Assembly (NCBI GenBank): GCA_905198755.1
Contig: CAJKDR010000001.1
Location: 1 to 45,061, forward strand
Source of the DNA: an uncultured Clostridiaceae bacterium
Lineage (GTDB): Bacteria > Bacillota > Clostridia > TANB77 > CAG-508
Length of the DNA stretch: 45,061 nucleotides
Direction of reading: 5' to 3'
Shown here: positions 7,830 to 16,551 of the stretch, piece by piece
Layout: the number at the start of each line of letters is the position of its first letter
Position numbering within the stretch: position 1 is the stretch's first letter
The notes under the pieces: model-generated
What the model was told of the DNA's origin: nothing
What the model saw: only the letters and a program-made list of their open reading frames with translations
The model's database searches: none
Program-made: the position numbers and the translations under genes

Positions 7830-8387
7830 CTATATATTAAATAAATATGTAGCCTCTAGATCCGCTTCAAATAGCATTAATGCTAATGGATATCTAGTAA
7901 ACGCATTTCCTATTGTTGTATATTGTTCTTTTGGTTCTGATAGCCCCATATGCCATCTTATTGCATATTTTTCTTCTACTGTTAATTTCATATATTCTGT
8001 TATCATCATAACTGATTTTTCCCCATGTCCATATGGTATTGTATCTTCTATTGTATAATAAGGAACTTTTTCCCATACTCCTAATTCGTTTTTTGCATTT
8101 CTATAACTAACTTTATAAAAATTAACTTTACATATATCATGCAATAATGCTGCTATTTTTATAGTATCGTCTGGTATATTCATTTCTATTGGTGTGTGTT
8201 TTAATTTCTCGTTTAATATTTCATATACTTTTAAGCTATGTTCCAACAAACCTCCTTCATGGTCTCCATGGAATCTTGTACTTGCTGGTGCTGTAAAGAA
8301 GTCTGTACTTTCTTCCATAAATTTTATTAAATCCTCTATTCCTTCTCTATTAGTGCTTCTTAATAATTCTAAAAATTTTTCTTTCAT
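7830..8387 (-). CDS. HD-domain phosphohydrolase
   Basis: 185 residues. The HD superfamily metal ligands are visible: His in GGLLEHSLKV (about 49), the HD pair in AALLHDICK (about 88) and a later His in AIRWHMG. The pattern is close to the HD part of YhaM-type 3'-5' exonucleases and of small stand-alone HD hydrolases that act on nucleotides or nucleic acid ends. There is no OB-fold or other extra domain, so the substrate is unknown. It lies between the SprT-like and YqeY genes with short gaps, and RBS GAGGAAAAG precedes its ATG. Confidence 0.85.
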   Translation of the reverse strand: MKEKFLELLRSTNREGIEDLIKFMEESTDFFTAPASTRFHGDHEGGLLEHSLKVYEILNEKLKHTPIEMNIPDDTIKIAALLHDICKVNFYKVSYRNAKNELGVWEKVPYYTIEDTIPYGHGEKSVMMITEYMKLTVEEKYAIRWHMGLSEPKEQYTTIGNAFTRYPLALMLFEADLEATYLFNI

Positions 8388-8397
8388 CTTTTCCTCC

Positions 8398-8955
8398 TTA
8401 TATTAGTTCTAATTTTCCTTTACATTTTCCACATCTACATTTTTTTGTAAAGTTTTTATTTAATCTTTTTCTATAGTATAATTGTCCACATTCTTTACAT
8501 TTTATTTTATATTTATATTCCTCAATTTCACTATATTCTACATTACTTTTTTTGAAGTCTTCTTTTTTATTTCCTGTTCTCGTTATATTATAACCTAATT
8601 TTTCATTTATAATTTTAGCATATTTCCTAAATTCTGCTCCATGATTTGTACATTTAGGCAAACAATGTATTAATTCATGTATTATTGTATTTTTAATAAT
8701 ATCATCATTTAATTCCAATACCCATGAACTTATTTCTATTGTATATTTAAAATAATTTTCATAACTTACAATAAATCTTAATCCTTTTCTAGCAATTTTT
8801 TTATATTTGTTATCTGGTACTTCTGGCTTACAGCATCCATACCTTTTGTTGGCTCTTTTAGATATTTTTATTGTTATTTCTTTATCATCAAATTTTATCC
8901 CTATACTATTTAGTTCATTTATACATTGTTTATATAATGTTTCTATTTTTTCCAT
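8398..8955 (-). CDS. SprT-like zinc metalloprotease domain protein
   Basis: 185 residues from the ATG at 8955. An earlier in-frame ATG (8970) lies inside the promoter. The zinc protease motif is NTIIHELIHCLP (HExxH) followed by HGAEFRKYAKIIN, where the third His is expected, as in SprT and Spartan-type proteases that clear proteins fused to DNA. The tail holds a zinc ribbon with CKECG and CRCGKCKG. The -10 box ends six bases before the ATG at 8955, so the messenger would start at or within a base or two of the start codon, and no Shine-Dalgarno sequence is present. First gene of the operon with the HD hydrolase and YqeY. Confidence 0.82.
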   Translation of the reverse strand: MEKIETLYKQCINELNSIGIKFDDKEITIKISKRANKRYGCCKPEVPDNKYKKIARKGLRFIVSYENYFKYTIEISSWVLELNDDIIKNTIIHELIHCLPKCTNHGAEFRKYAKIINEKLGYNITRTGNKKEDFKKSNVEYSEIEEYKYKIKCKECGQLYYRKRLNKNFTKKCRCGKCKGKLELI

Positions 8956-8961
8956 AGCATT

Positions 8962-8990
8962 ATAATACATCTTTAATATGATTTAGTCAA
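8962..8990 (-). promoter_or_regulatory. Sigma-A promoter of the sprT-like operon
   Basis: TTGACT (8985-8990), a 17-base spacer and TATTAT (8962-8967) on the minus strand. The -35 box directly follows the T run of the preceding terminator. The predicted start of transcription coincides with the ATG at 8955. Confidence 0.7.
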
Positions 8991-8993
8991 ATA

Positions 8994-9017
8994 AAAAAAC
9001 GGGGATTCCCGTTTTTT
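8994..9017 (-). terminator. Terminator of the 881-residue protein gene
   Basis: A stem of AAAAAACGGG (8994-9003) with CCCGTTTTTT (9008-9017) and a GATT loop. It overlaps the stop codon of the gene at 9016. Confidence 0.85.
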
Positions 9018-11661
9018 ATCTTTGTTCATCATCTGTTGATGTCTTAGAAAATGTTGAGTTTACCTCTTCATAAGTATATAACTGATTATCATCTATTTCT
9101 TTTACTTGTTTCAATATGCTTTCTATCTGTTTATCAGTATACATTTTTCTTAACTCATCTATCACTCTTGTTGCTCTTTCATCACCTTTTTTATAATCTT
9201 TAAAATCTGATGATGCTCTTGTTTGAGCCACTCTATACAATACTGATACTGCCCAACTGCCGATTCTATGGTTTGATGTAAATACTATATTTTTCTTATC
9301 TTCCATCATTTCTTTTTTACTAAGATTACTATTTACCATTAAATCTTTATATTGAAAAAAATAAGTTGCATTTTCTGTTGCTAATTCATCTTCTAATTCT
9401 TTATCTTTATAAAACCTCTCTGCAATTACAACACTATTTGATTCTAGCTCTCCCCTCTCATTTGGTATTACAAAAAATTCATAATTATAAAATGCATTAT
9501 TAGAATCCTCTATTTCTGCCTTAGCTTGCATTGCTCCTAACCTTTTTAACAATTCTCTTCTTGCTTCTGGATGTATTATTTCTTTTATTTTTTTATTTTT
9601 TCCATAATGATAAGTTGAATCTATCTCTTTTTCATCAATAACATTCATTTTTATTTTTTCATCTGGTATATTATATAGTGTAGGTTCTAACTTTATCTTC
9701 GCATGTTTTTCTAGAACTTCTCTTGATCTTTTTTCTATCAATTCTAAATATTTATTTGGTGGTACTATTCCTTCTTTAAACATATCAGATAAAGTTTCAT
9801 CAAATATTCTTCCTTCCATATACATTTTTTCTATTGTTTCTTCACTTATATAGCCTAAAAATATATATGCTAATAGTTCTGCATATTCTGGTTTACTATC
9901 CAGTATTATTTTTTCTATTGTTTTCTGTTTTATAAATCCATTATTATACAAATCTTCAATATCTTGCATTTGTATAGTCGATTCTTGATATAGCTTTTCT
10001 ATCTCACTATCTCCTGCCCATTGTGCAACAGTTGATAATGTTATAAGTCCATTATTATAGTAAAACATTAAATCTTGATTGTCTTTATCAAAGTTTTCTG
10101 CTAGTTCATAAATTAAATCTTCTGATGCTTCTTCTAATTTTTCTTTTTCTTTTTCATCTAGGTTTAGAACTTTATATAATTCTATTTGTTTATTTAATTT
10201 ATTTTTTATATCTTCATTATCTTTTTCCTTTTTTGAATTGATATATAAGTTATTTATTGTTTGTAAGTTTATTTTAGAAGAAATCTTTGTTTCTTCTATG
10301 AATTCTTTAAAGAATTCTGCATTTACTTTTCCTAAATAGTATAATTCTATCACAGAATCTACTGTTATTTTATTTTCCTGATATAAATGTTTTGTTAATG
10401 TATCTGACCAATTGTTTCCTGATGTTTTTGCATGCTCTAATATCTCTTTTTCACCTAAGTTTAGTGCTACTACTCCGAATGCGTAATTTTCTTCACTTGT
10501 TTTCATAATTTGTTCAATTTCATCTTCAGTAATATTTATCATATTAATATATTTTATTTGTTCTTCTTCAAGTTCTCCTATATTTCCACCTTGTAAAATA
10601 AAATCTTTTATTTTTTCTACATCTTCTTTGCTTGTATATTCAAAAATTTCTTCATCAATTCTTCTAATTAGTGCTTCAACATCTGAATATGAATATGGAA
10701 ATTCTCCTTCTGTTATTTTAGTGTCTTTATTTAAGTATTTCATTACTTGATTAACAATTACATATATAGATTTAACATCATCTTTTGAAATTTCTCCATA
10801 TTTTTTTAACTCATCTTCTAATGTTTTCTCAAATCCTCTTACACTAATTAATAGTACTTTTTGTATATCTATATATTTGAGAACATCTCCTATTCCTTTT
10901 CGTATTTCTGGAATAATTGAGTTTTCTCTAATGTAATTATCAAGTTGTCTACTTTCATCATCATCATCTTGTTTTTTGCTTATTTTTTCTTTTAATTTTT
11001 CAATCTCTTTAGCACATGTTCTCTTGGTTTCATTTTCAACTTTATATTCTATTGCTCTTGCGATTTCTAAAGGCATTGCATCTTCTAAATCTTCAATTTC
11101 AAGAACTTGTAGTACATAATTCATGCCTATATTTTCTTCATCTTTAGCAGACATTGTTTCATTAATATCATCAAATATCTTTTTATTTTTCTTTTCTATA
11201 TTATTTAAATTAGCATTATTTATTATTTCTTCTGATGCTATTATTTCAGTACCTACTATTTTTCCTATTTTGTTTATATTAACTCTAACTAAATATATTT
11301 TCTTTCCTTTTATTACTTGCTTTATCGAATGCATATTTTGATTACATTCTATTATTTCTTTTTCTATTGTATTACCAGAAAAATATAATTTTTTATTCTT
11401 TAAGTCATTTTTCTTAGCTTCAAGTTCCTTTAATTGTTCATTATAGTTTAACCAACTAACAAATAAAAGTTTATCAATATCAATATCTTTTTCATTTTCG
11501 AATAATATTTGATTGATATCTTCACTTCTATTTTGTATTGCTTCAGATATTTTCTTTTCTAATTCCACATTAGTACAAAATCTATTAATATCAACTAATT
11601 TAAACTTAATATTTACTTTACTTAATATTTCATTGAAATTCAAATCTTTTAATTTGCTCAT
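9016..11661 (-). CDS. Large uncharacterised protein with 14-residue tandem repeats
   Basis: 881 residues, highly charged, no signal peptide or membrane segment, so presumably cytoplasmic. I do not recognise the family. Residues 1-425 are helical with a coiled-coil stretch around 205-235. From about 427 to 641 a 14-residue unit recurs with consensus Y-x-x-G-x-I-x-x-x-T-I-x-x-L/M: units start at 427, 441, 534, 558, 572, 600, 614 and 628. This predicts a two-helix solenoid, probably a protein-binding surface. The last 180 residues look like a separate globular domain (NNAFYNYEFFVIPNE at about 721, TSNHRIGSWAVSVLYRVAQ at about 795). It is transcribed alone from its own promoter and ends at its own terminator. 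Function unknown. Confidence 0.85.
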   Translation of the reverse strand: MSKLKDLNFNEILSKVNIKFKLVDINRFCTNVELEKKISEAIQNRSEDINQILFENEKDIDIDKLLFVSWLNYNEQLKELEAKKNDLKNKKLYFSGNTIEKEIIECNQNMHSIKQVIKGKKIYLVRVNINKIGKIVGTEIIASEEIINNANLNNIEKKNKKIFDDINETMSAKDEENIGMNYVLQVLEIEDLEDAMPLEIARAIEYKVENETKRTCAKEIEKLKEKISKKQDDDDESRQLDNYIRENSIIPEIRKGIGDVLKYIDIQKVLLISVRGFEKTLEDELKKYGEISKDDVKSIYVIVNQVMKYLNKDTKITEGEFPYSYSDVEALIRRIDEEIFEYTSKEDVEKIKDFILQGGNIGELEEEQIKYINMINITEDEIEQIMKTSEENYAFGVVALNLGEKEILEHAKTSGNNWSDTLTKHLYQENKITVDSVIELYYLGKVNAEFFKEFIEETKISSKINLQTINNLYINSKKEKDNEDIKNKLNKQIELYKVLNLDEKEKEKLEEASEDLIYELAENFDKDNQDLMFYYNNGLITLSTVAQWAGDSEIEKLYQESTIQMQDIEDLYNNGFIKQKTIEKIILDSKPEYAELLAYIFLGYISEETIEKMYMEGRIFDETLSDMFKEGIVPPNKYLELIEKRSREVLEKHAKIKLEPTLYNIPDEKIKMNVIDEKEIDSTYHYGKNKKIKEIIHPEARRELLKRLGAMQAKAEIEDSNNAFYNYEFFVIPNERGELESNSVVIAERFYKDKELEDELATENATYFFQYKDLMVNSNLSKKEMMEDKKNIVFTSNHRIGSWAVSVLYRVAQTRASSDFKDYKKGDERATRVIDELRKMYTDKQIESILKQVKEIDDNQLYTYEEVNSTFSKTSTDDEQR

Positions 11662-11691
11662 ATTAACTCCTTTATAAACAATGCTCTTTAT

Positions 11692-11720
11692 ATTATACTA
11701 TATTTTATGTTAATTGGCAA
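11692..11720 (-). promoter_or_regulatory. Sigma-A promoter of the 881-residue protein gene
   Basis: TTGCCA (11715-11720), a 17-base spacer and TATAAT (11692-11697) on the minus strand, about 30 bases upstream of the ATG. Confidence 0.75.
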
Positions 11721-11752
11721 ATTTATAAAATATTTTCTGATAATTGTTATAC

Positions 11753-11782
11753 AAAAATGCAGACATCTCTGTCTGCATTTTT
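11753..11782 (-). terminator. Terminator of the ABC permease gene
   Basis: A 13-pair stem (11753-11765 with 11770-11782) with loop TCTC. It begins at the stop codon of the permease gene. Confidence 0.88.
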
Positions 11783-14700
11783 TACTCTATACTTTTTAAA
11801 CTGTCTATCATATCTATCTTTTTTAAGCTAAAATGAATTATCTTATTTACTAAGAATGTAAATATTGATGTTATAATAATTGAATATATATAACTTATAA
11901 ATGATATTTTTCTCCCAAATCTAAGCATTTCTATTTCGCATGTTGTTATTAGATATTTTGTTAATATAAATCCTAATACTAAACCTAGTGCTATTCCTAA
12001 AATTGTTAATATTATACTTTCTTTATTTATGTAATTATCTACTTCTTTGTCATAAAATCCTAATACTTTTAATGTTGCTATTTCACGCTTTCTTTCACTT
12101 ATATTTACATTGGCTAGATTGTATAATACCACAAACGCTAATAATGCTGCTGATACTATTAATATAATTACAATATAATCCAATAAACTAAGCATATTTT
12201 CTACCATTGTAATTAAACTACTAACTAAGTTTATTCCAGAAACTTCCTTATATGCCACAATTTGTTTTGTTAATTCTTCTGATTCTTCATCTGATAAGTT
12301 GTTTGTATTAACTAATATCATATTTGTTTTATATTTTTCTTTCATTCCTTTTTCATACAACTCTTTTGACATATAAACATAGTGATCAACATAGTTTTCA
12401 ACTATTCCATCCACTTTTAAATTGTATTCAATATCATTATTATCTGTTAATGTTACAATATCACCTTTTTTTACATTTAATATTTCTGCAACTTTATCTG
12501 TTATTATTATTCCATTTTCTGATAATTCTACTTTATTTTTTGTTTTTTTATCTATTAGATTTACAACCTTAATTATATCATCTTTGTTTTTTGGAACATT
12601 AATTTTTACATCTCTTTTTATATTATTCGATGATAATTTTCCTGTTTGCATATTTACTTCTACACTTTCTGTTATTCTATCATCTTTTTTTAATTTTTCT
12701 AGAAGCGTTTCTTCATTTTCGTCTGTATTCACTGTAACAGATATATCATATGTATTTACTCTTTCAAATTGGTTATGCACTATGTCTGTAATTGAATCTT
12801 TTAATCCAAATCCTGCTAAAATTAATGCTGTACATCCTGAAATTCCTATAATTGTCATTAAAACTCTTTTTTGGTATCTAAATAAGTTTCTGATTGTTAC
12901 TTTTTTAGAAAAGCTTAATCGATTCCATAAAAATGTTATTTTTTCTAATATTACTCTTTTCCCATTTTTAGGTGCTTTAGGTCTCATCAATACTGCTGGC
13001 ATATTTTTTAATTCTTTATAACTTACAACAAATGTTGCACCGCCTATACAGATAAATGCTATTACAATTCCTAATATTCCATATTCAACTTTTAATTTTG
13101 CATCAAAGCTTGGCAGATAATACAACAATGAATACATTATCCATATAATATTAGGAATTAGCTTAAGTCCTATAAACATTCCTATAGTGCCTCCTATTAT
13201 GCATGCCAACATTGAATATATTATATATTTAAAAACTATTTTTAAATTTGTATAACCTAATGCCTTTAAAGTTCCAATTTCAATTCTCTCCTCTTCTACC
13301 ATTCTAGTCATTGATGTTAAACTGATTAGTACTGCTATAACATAAAATAGTATTGGGAATATTTTAGATAAATTCACAATGCTAGTTACTGCTTGTGTAA
13401 CATTATTATATCCTGTATTATCTTTTCTATCTAATACATACCATTTAGCAACTTTTATCTTATCTATTTCTTTTTGACTATCGTCCAATTTATTCTGTGC
13501 ATCTGATATTTTATCATCAAATTCTTTTTTTGATTTTTCTAATTTTTCTTCTGATTCTTTTAATTTTTTCTCATTGCTTGAAATTGTTTTTTCCGCATTT
13601 GATATTTTATTCTGAGCTTGTTTAATCTTTTTATCTGCTTTATTCTGTTCTGTTTTTAATTTGTTTTCGCTGTCTTTTATCTTATTTTCTGCTTGTTGTA
13701 GCTCTTTTTCTGATTTTTCTATTTCATTTTTTGCATCTGTTAACTGTTTTTCAGTTTCTAACTTTTGTTTTTTTAATTGTCCAATTGTTTTATCTATTTG
13801 TGTTGTGTCTGCTCCAATATTTTGAAGATTTTCTTTTTGTTTTTCTAAATTAGATATATTATTTTCTAATTCTTTTATACCATTTTGTGTTTCTTGTTCC
13901 TTTGCATTATATTCTTTTTTGTATTTTTGTAGTTGTTCTTTTGATTCTAAAATTTTCTCTTTATTTTTATTTATTTCTTTTCTTGCATTATCAAACTTAC
14001 TTTTTGCTTCTTCTTTGCTATTATTTAATTGATTTTTGCTATTCTCTATTTCTTGTTTTGCTTTTTCTAATTCTTTCTTTCCATCTTCTATTTGTTTTTC
14101 TGCTTTTGAAATTTTATCTTCGCCTTTATTTTTTTCATCTTCAAACTCTTTTTTTGCATCATTTAATTTATCTGTTGCTTCTTCTATTAATTGATTGTAT
14201 CTTGCATTTTGTCTTTCCTCTTTAATTGTATTAATATTTTCTTTTGCTGTATTTATTAATTCATCATATTGTTTTGTGTCTGTTTGTATTGATTTTGCTC
14301 CTTTTACTTTTACTGCTATACTACTATAATAATCTGTGTTTATATTATCAAAAACATAAGAAATGCAATTTATACTTCCTGCACCTAACGTTGTTGTACC
14401 TTTGTCTGATGATATGTATAATGGACTTTGCATTATCCCTACTATTGTTAATTTATCATTATTAAAATTGTTTTCATCATCCTTTATAGTTAATGTATCG
14501 CCTACTTTGCATGTACCTGTATTACAAAAACGCTGATCTATTATACATTCAGAATTGTTTTCTGGCATTCTTCCTTCAACTATTACAGGTCTATTTACTT
14601 TCTCATTATAATCTATGAAATTCATTACAAATTCTTTATCTGCAATTGTAACTTCTGCATCTTTTTCTTTTATTCCATATGCTGTTTCTAATCCATCCGC

Positions 14701-14943
14701 ATTTTTTATTTGATCTATATCTTCATCTGTTAAACCTAATGTTGAAACTATACTAATATCATACATATCTGTTTCATCTAAATATTTGTCTAAACTTTCT
14801 TTCATATCTGGACCCGTTGCATATAATCCCGCAAAAAATCCAACACCCAATAATGCCATTACTAATATAGATACAAATCTTCTATGTGTATTTTTTATTT
14901 GCTTTATACTATTCTTAAATAAAACATTTTTCAAATTTTTCAC
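11782..14943 (-). CDS. ABC transporter permease with two FtsX-like domains and a long coiled coil
   Basis: 1053 residues. One membrane helix lies near the N-terminus (about 23-43), an extracytoplasmic MacB-like domain follows, then a coiled coil of about 250 residues (about 240-495) rich in Lys, Glu and Asn. After it come the first FtsX-type helix cluster (containing EEERIEIGTLKALGY), a second extracytoplasmic part and a second cluster (containing ERKREIATLKVLGF). The EIxTLKxLG motif marks the FtsX/MacB fold, which passes force through the membrane instead of carrying a substrate. Putative substrates are peptides, or the protein may control cell-wall hydrolases. The ATPase gene lies 3 bases upstream. 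A coiled coil of this length between the domains is typical of a clostridial and lactobacillar subgroup with no known role. Confidence 0.9.
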   Translation of the reverse strand: MKNLKNVLFKNSIKQIKNTHRRFVSILVMALLGVGFFAGLYATGPDMKESLDKYLDETDMYDISIVSTLGLTDEDIDQIKNADGLETAYGIKEKDAEVTIADKEFVMNFIDYNEKVNRPVIVEGRMPENNSECIIDQRFCNTGTCKVGDTLTIKDDENNFNNDKLTIVGIMQSPLYISSDKGTTTLGAGSINCISYVFDNINTDYYSSIAVKVKGAKSIQTDTKQYDELINTAKENINTIKEERQNARYNQLIEEATDKLNDAKKEFEDEKNKGEDKISKAEKQIEDGKKELEKAKQEIENSKNQLNNSKEEAKSKFDNARKEINKNKEKILESKEQLQKYKKEYNAKEQETQNGIKELENNISNLEKQKENLQNIGADTTQIDKTIGQLKKQKLETEKQLTDAKNEIEKSEKELQQAENKIKDSENKLKTEQNKADKKIKQAQNKISNAEKTISSNEKKLKESEEKLEKSKKEFDDKISDAQNKLDDSQKEIDKIKVAKWYVLDRKDNTGYNNVTQAVTSIVNLSKIFPILFYVIAVLISLTSMTRMVEEERIEIGTLKALGYTNLKIVFKYIIYSMLACIIGGTIGMFIGLKLIPNIIWIMYSLLYYLPSFDAKLKVEYGILGIVIAFICIGGATFVVSYKELKNMPAVLMRPKAPKNGKRVILEKITFLWNRLSFSKKVTIRNLFRYQKRVLMTIIGISGCTALILAGFGLKDSITDIVHNQFERVNTYDISVTVNTDENEETLLEKLKKDDRITESVEVNMQTGKLSSNNIKRDVKINVPKNKDDIIKVVNLIDKKTKNKVELSENGIIITDKVAEILNVKKGDIVTLTDNNDIEYNLKVDGIVENYVDHYVYMSKELYEKGMKEKYKTNMILVNTNNLSDEESEELTKQIVAYKEVSGINLVSSLITMVENMLSLLDYIVIILIVSAALLAFVVLYNLANVNISERKREIATLKVLGFYDKEVDNYINKESIILTILGIALGLVLGFILTKYLITTCEIEMLRFGRKISFISYIYSIIITSIFTFLVNKIIHFSLKKIDMIDSLKSIE

Positions 14944-14946
14944 CTC

Positions 14947-15648
14947 TTACCATTCGATGTCTTCTATTGATTTAGGATTATTATTTATTTCTATTTTTTC
15001 TGCTGTACCATTTTTAAAATGTATTATTTTATCTGCCATTGGTGCTATTGCTGTATTATGTGTAATTATTACTACTGTCATATTTTCTTTTCTACATGTA
15101 TCTTGTAATAATTTTAAAATTTGCTTTCCTGTTTTATAATCCAAAGCTCCTGTTGGTTCATCACATAATAATAATTTAGGATTTTTAGCAATAGCTCTTG
15201 CTATTGCCACTCTTTGTTGTTCTCCTCCTGATAACTGTGATGGAAAATTATCTTTTCTTCCTGCTAAGCCTACTTTGTCTAAGATTTTCTCTGGATTTAA
15301 TGCATCTTTACATAGTTGGGTAGCAAGTTCTACATTTTCTTTTGCTGTTAAGTTTTGAACTAAATTATAAAATTGAAACACAAATCCTATATCTTCTCTT
15401 CTATATTTAATCAATTCTCTATTATTTAGATTTGTAATGTTTTTGCCATCAACAAGTACATTACCAGAAGTTAACCTATCCATTCCACCTAATATATTTA
15501 ATGTAGTAGTTTTTCCAGCCCCACTTGGTCCAACTATTACAACTAATTCTCCCTTATTTATCTCGAAATTAGTATTATCTAAGGCTTTTATTGTCACTTC
15601 TCCCATTTGGTATTCTTTTATAACATTTTCAAACTTAATATATGCCAT
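14947..15648 (-). CDS. ABC transporter ATP-binding protein, MacB/LolD type
   Basis: 233 residues. Walker A GPSGAGKTT (about 39-47), signature LSGGEQQRVAIARA, Walker B LLLCDEPTGALD and the H-loop His in IITHN are all in place. The DEPTGALD wording and short length match the ATPases that partner FtsX-like permeases, and that permease gene follows 3 bases later. The ATG at 15648 is taken because GGAGG lies six bases upstream. An ATG four codons earlier overlaps the Shine-Dalgarno. It is translated from the same message as the RusA-like gene, whose stop is 16 bases upstream. Confidence 0.93.
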   Translation of the reverse strand: MAYIKFENVIKEYQMGEVTIKALDNTNFEINKGELVVIVGPSGAGKTTTLNILGGMDRLTSGNVLVDGKNITNLNNRELIKYRREDIGFVFQFYNLVQNLTAKENVELATQLCKDALNPEKILDKVGLAGRKDNFPSQLSGGEQQRVAIARAIAKNPKLLLCDEPTGALDYKTGKQILKLLQDTCRKENMTVVIITHNTAIAPMADKIIHFKNGTAEKIEINNNPKSIEDIEW

Positions 15649-15664
15649 TTTGCCCTCCATAAAA

Positions 15665-16075
15665 TTAATATTCTTCTACTTTCACAAAAATTTTTTCTTC
15701 AGTTCCATATTTTTTTTCGATCTCTAATTTAGTAATTTGATTATCATCTCTAAAAGCTAACTTGTTTAATGCATCCAAAATAATTTTTGCTATGTTATCT
15801 ATATCTGGTTTTTTTGTGGGACTAATTGCATTGTTTAACATATTTTCTTCCTGTTTCTTGCTAGTATTTTTTGGCACTGAAAAATATGCAGTAATATTTA
15901 TTTTTATTCTTCCTTCTAATGGATTAATCCTTCTATATTTTATAATAAAATATTGTTTTACCAGTTCTTCATATTCTTTCGTTTTTGCAGGTGTATATGC
16001 AATTGCAGTAGTTGTATTTACTCTTGGTCTACCTTTACCCGTTATCTTTCCCGGTACCTCAAATTCGTATATCAT
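15665..16075 (-). CDS. RusA-family Holliday-junction resolvase
   Basis: 136 residues. RusA cuts four-way DNA junctions as a dimer. The family pattern is clear: the N-terminal PGKITGKGRPRVN, then KKPDIDNIAKIILDALN with the conserved acidic pair, and FRDDNQITKLEIEKKYG, which supplies the remaining Asp. RusA genes usually come from prophages, but no phage genes are nearby and this copy forms an operon with an ABC exporter. The ATG is preceded by GGAGG. It may be a domesticated phage gene. Confidence 0.9.
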   Translation of the reverse strand: MIYEFEVPGKITGKGRPRVNTTTAIAYTPAKTKEYEELVKQYFIIKYRRINPLEGRIKINITAYFSVPKNTSKKQEENMLNNAISPTKKPDIDNIAKIILDALNKLAFRDDNQITKLEIEKKYGTEEKIFVKVEEY

Positions 16076-16102
16076 AAAAAACCTCCGTTATCTTGTGTAA
16101 TG

Positions 16103-16111
16103 ATTATAACA
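16103..16111 (-). promoter_or_regulatory. Extended -10 promoter of the rusA-ABC operon
   Basis: The minus strand reads TGTTATAAT (16111 down to 16103), an extended -10 element with TGn in front of TATAAT. A recognisable -35 box is lacking because the expected place is a run of T from the preceding terminator. Confidence 0.45.
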
Positions 16112-16127
16112 CTTTTTTTAAGAAAAA

Positions 16128-16152
16128 AAAAGATTGCTTTACGCAATCTTTT
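16128..16152 (-). terminator. Terminator of the coiled-coil protein gene
   Basis: A 10-pair stem (16128-16137 with 16143-16152) with a five-base loop, followed on the minus strand by a long T run. Confidence 0.88.
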
Positions 16153-16455
16153 CTAAGCTGGCACATTGCCATATAACTCCCTGAACATCTCTCCAATGTC
16201 TTCTAAATTATCATTTAACTTTTGGTTTAAATTTATATAATATATCATATTTTCTACACGTACTCTCTCAATTCTATGATCTATCTTTTCATTTAGATTT
16301 TCTTCTACTTTTTTTAGATTTATTTCTACTTTGTCTATTCTCTCATTTAATCTTTTTTCTACGTTATCTATTTTTTGATCTAGTTTTCCGATATCTTTTT
16401 TCATGTCTTTTTGTAATGATAATATTAAGCCTAATGTACTTTTAATTTCATCCAT
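16153..16455 (-). CDS. Small coiled-coil protein of unknown function
   Basis: 100 residues. After a short hydrophobic N-terminus (STLGLILSLQKD) the sequence is a run of charged repeats of about 11 residues (KxDxKIDNVEKRLNER, KVEINLKKVEENLNEK, KIDHRIERV), a long parallel coiled coil without Pro or Gly. The C-terminal 30 residues look like a second amphipathic helix. Such proteins are common in Firmicutes and phages without a defined role. It has a strong RBS (AAAGGAGA), its own sigma-A promoter and its own terminator, so it is a real gene and not a fragment. Confidence 0.8.
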   Translation of the reverse strand: MDEIKSTLGLILSLQKDMKKDIGKLDQKIDNVEKRLNERIDKVEINLKKVEENLNEKIDHRIERVRVENMIYYINLNQKLNDNLEDIGEMFRELYGNVPA

Positions 16456-16503
16456 ATTGGGAATCTCCTTTCTTTAAAAATATTAGCTCCCTTTACGGAT
16501 ATA

Positions 16504-16532
16504 ATTCTAATATATATTTTACAAAAAGTCAA
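16504..16532 (-). promoter_or_regulatory. Sigma-A promoter of the coiled-coil protein gene
   Basis: TTGACT (16527-16532), a 17-base spacer and TAGAAT (16504-16509) on the minus strand. The -35 box is part of the 3' arm of the preceding terminator hairpin. Confidence 0.65.
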
Positions 16533-16550
16533 TGTGTTTTTGACTTTTTG
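16522..16550 (-). terminator. Terminator hairpin after the YihY/BrkB gene
   Basis: An 11-pair stem CAAAAAGTCAA (16522-16532) with TTGACTTTTTG (16540-16550). The U run is short, so termination may be partial. Confidence 0.65.
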
Positions 16551-16551
16551 T

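Noticed and set aside
7261..8058. Plus-strand reading frame of 265 codons, Leu/Phe-rich
   Set aside because: It overlaps three minus-strand genes with good start signals, and its composition is the reverse of Lys/Glu-rich genes.
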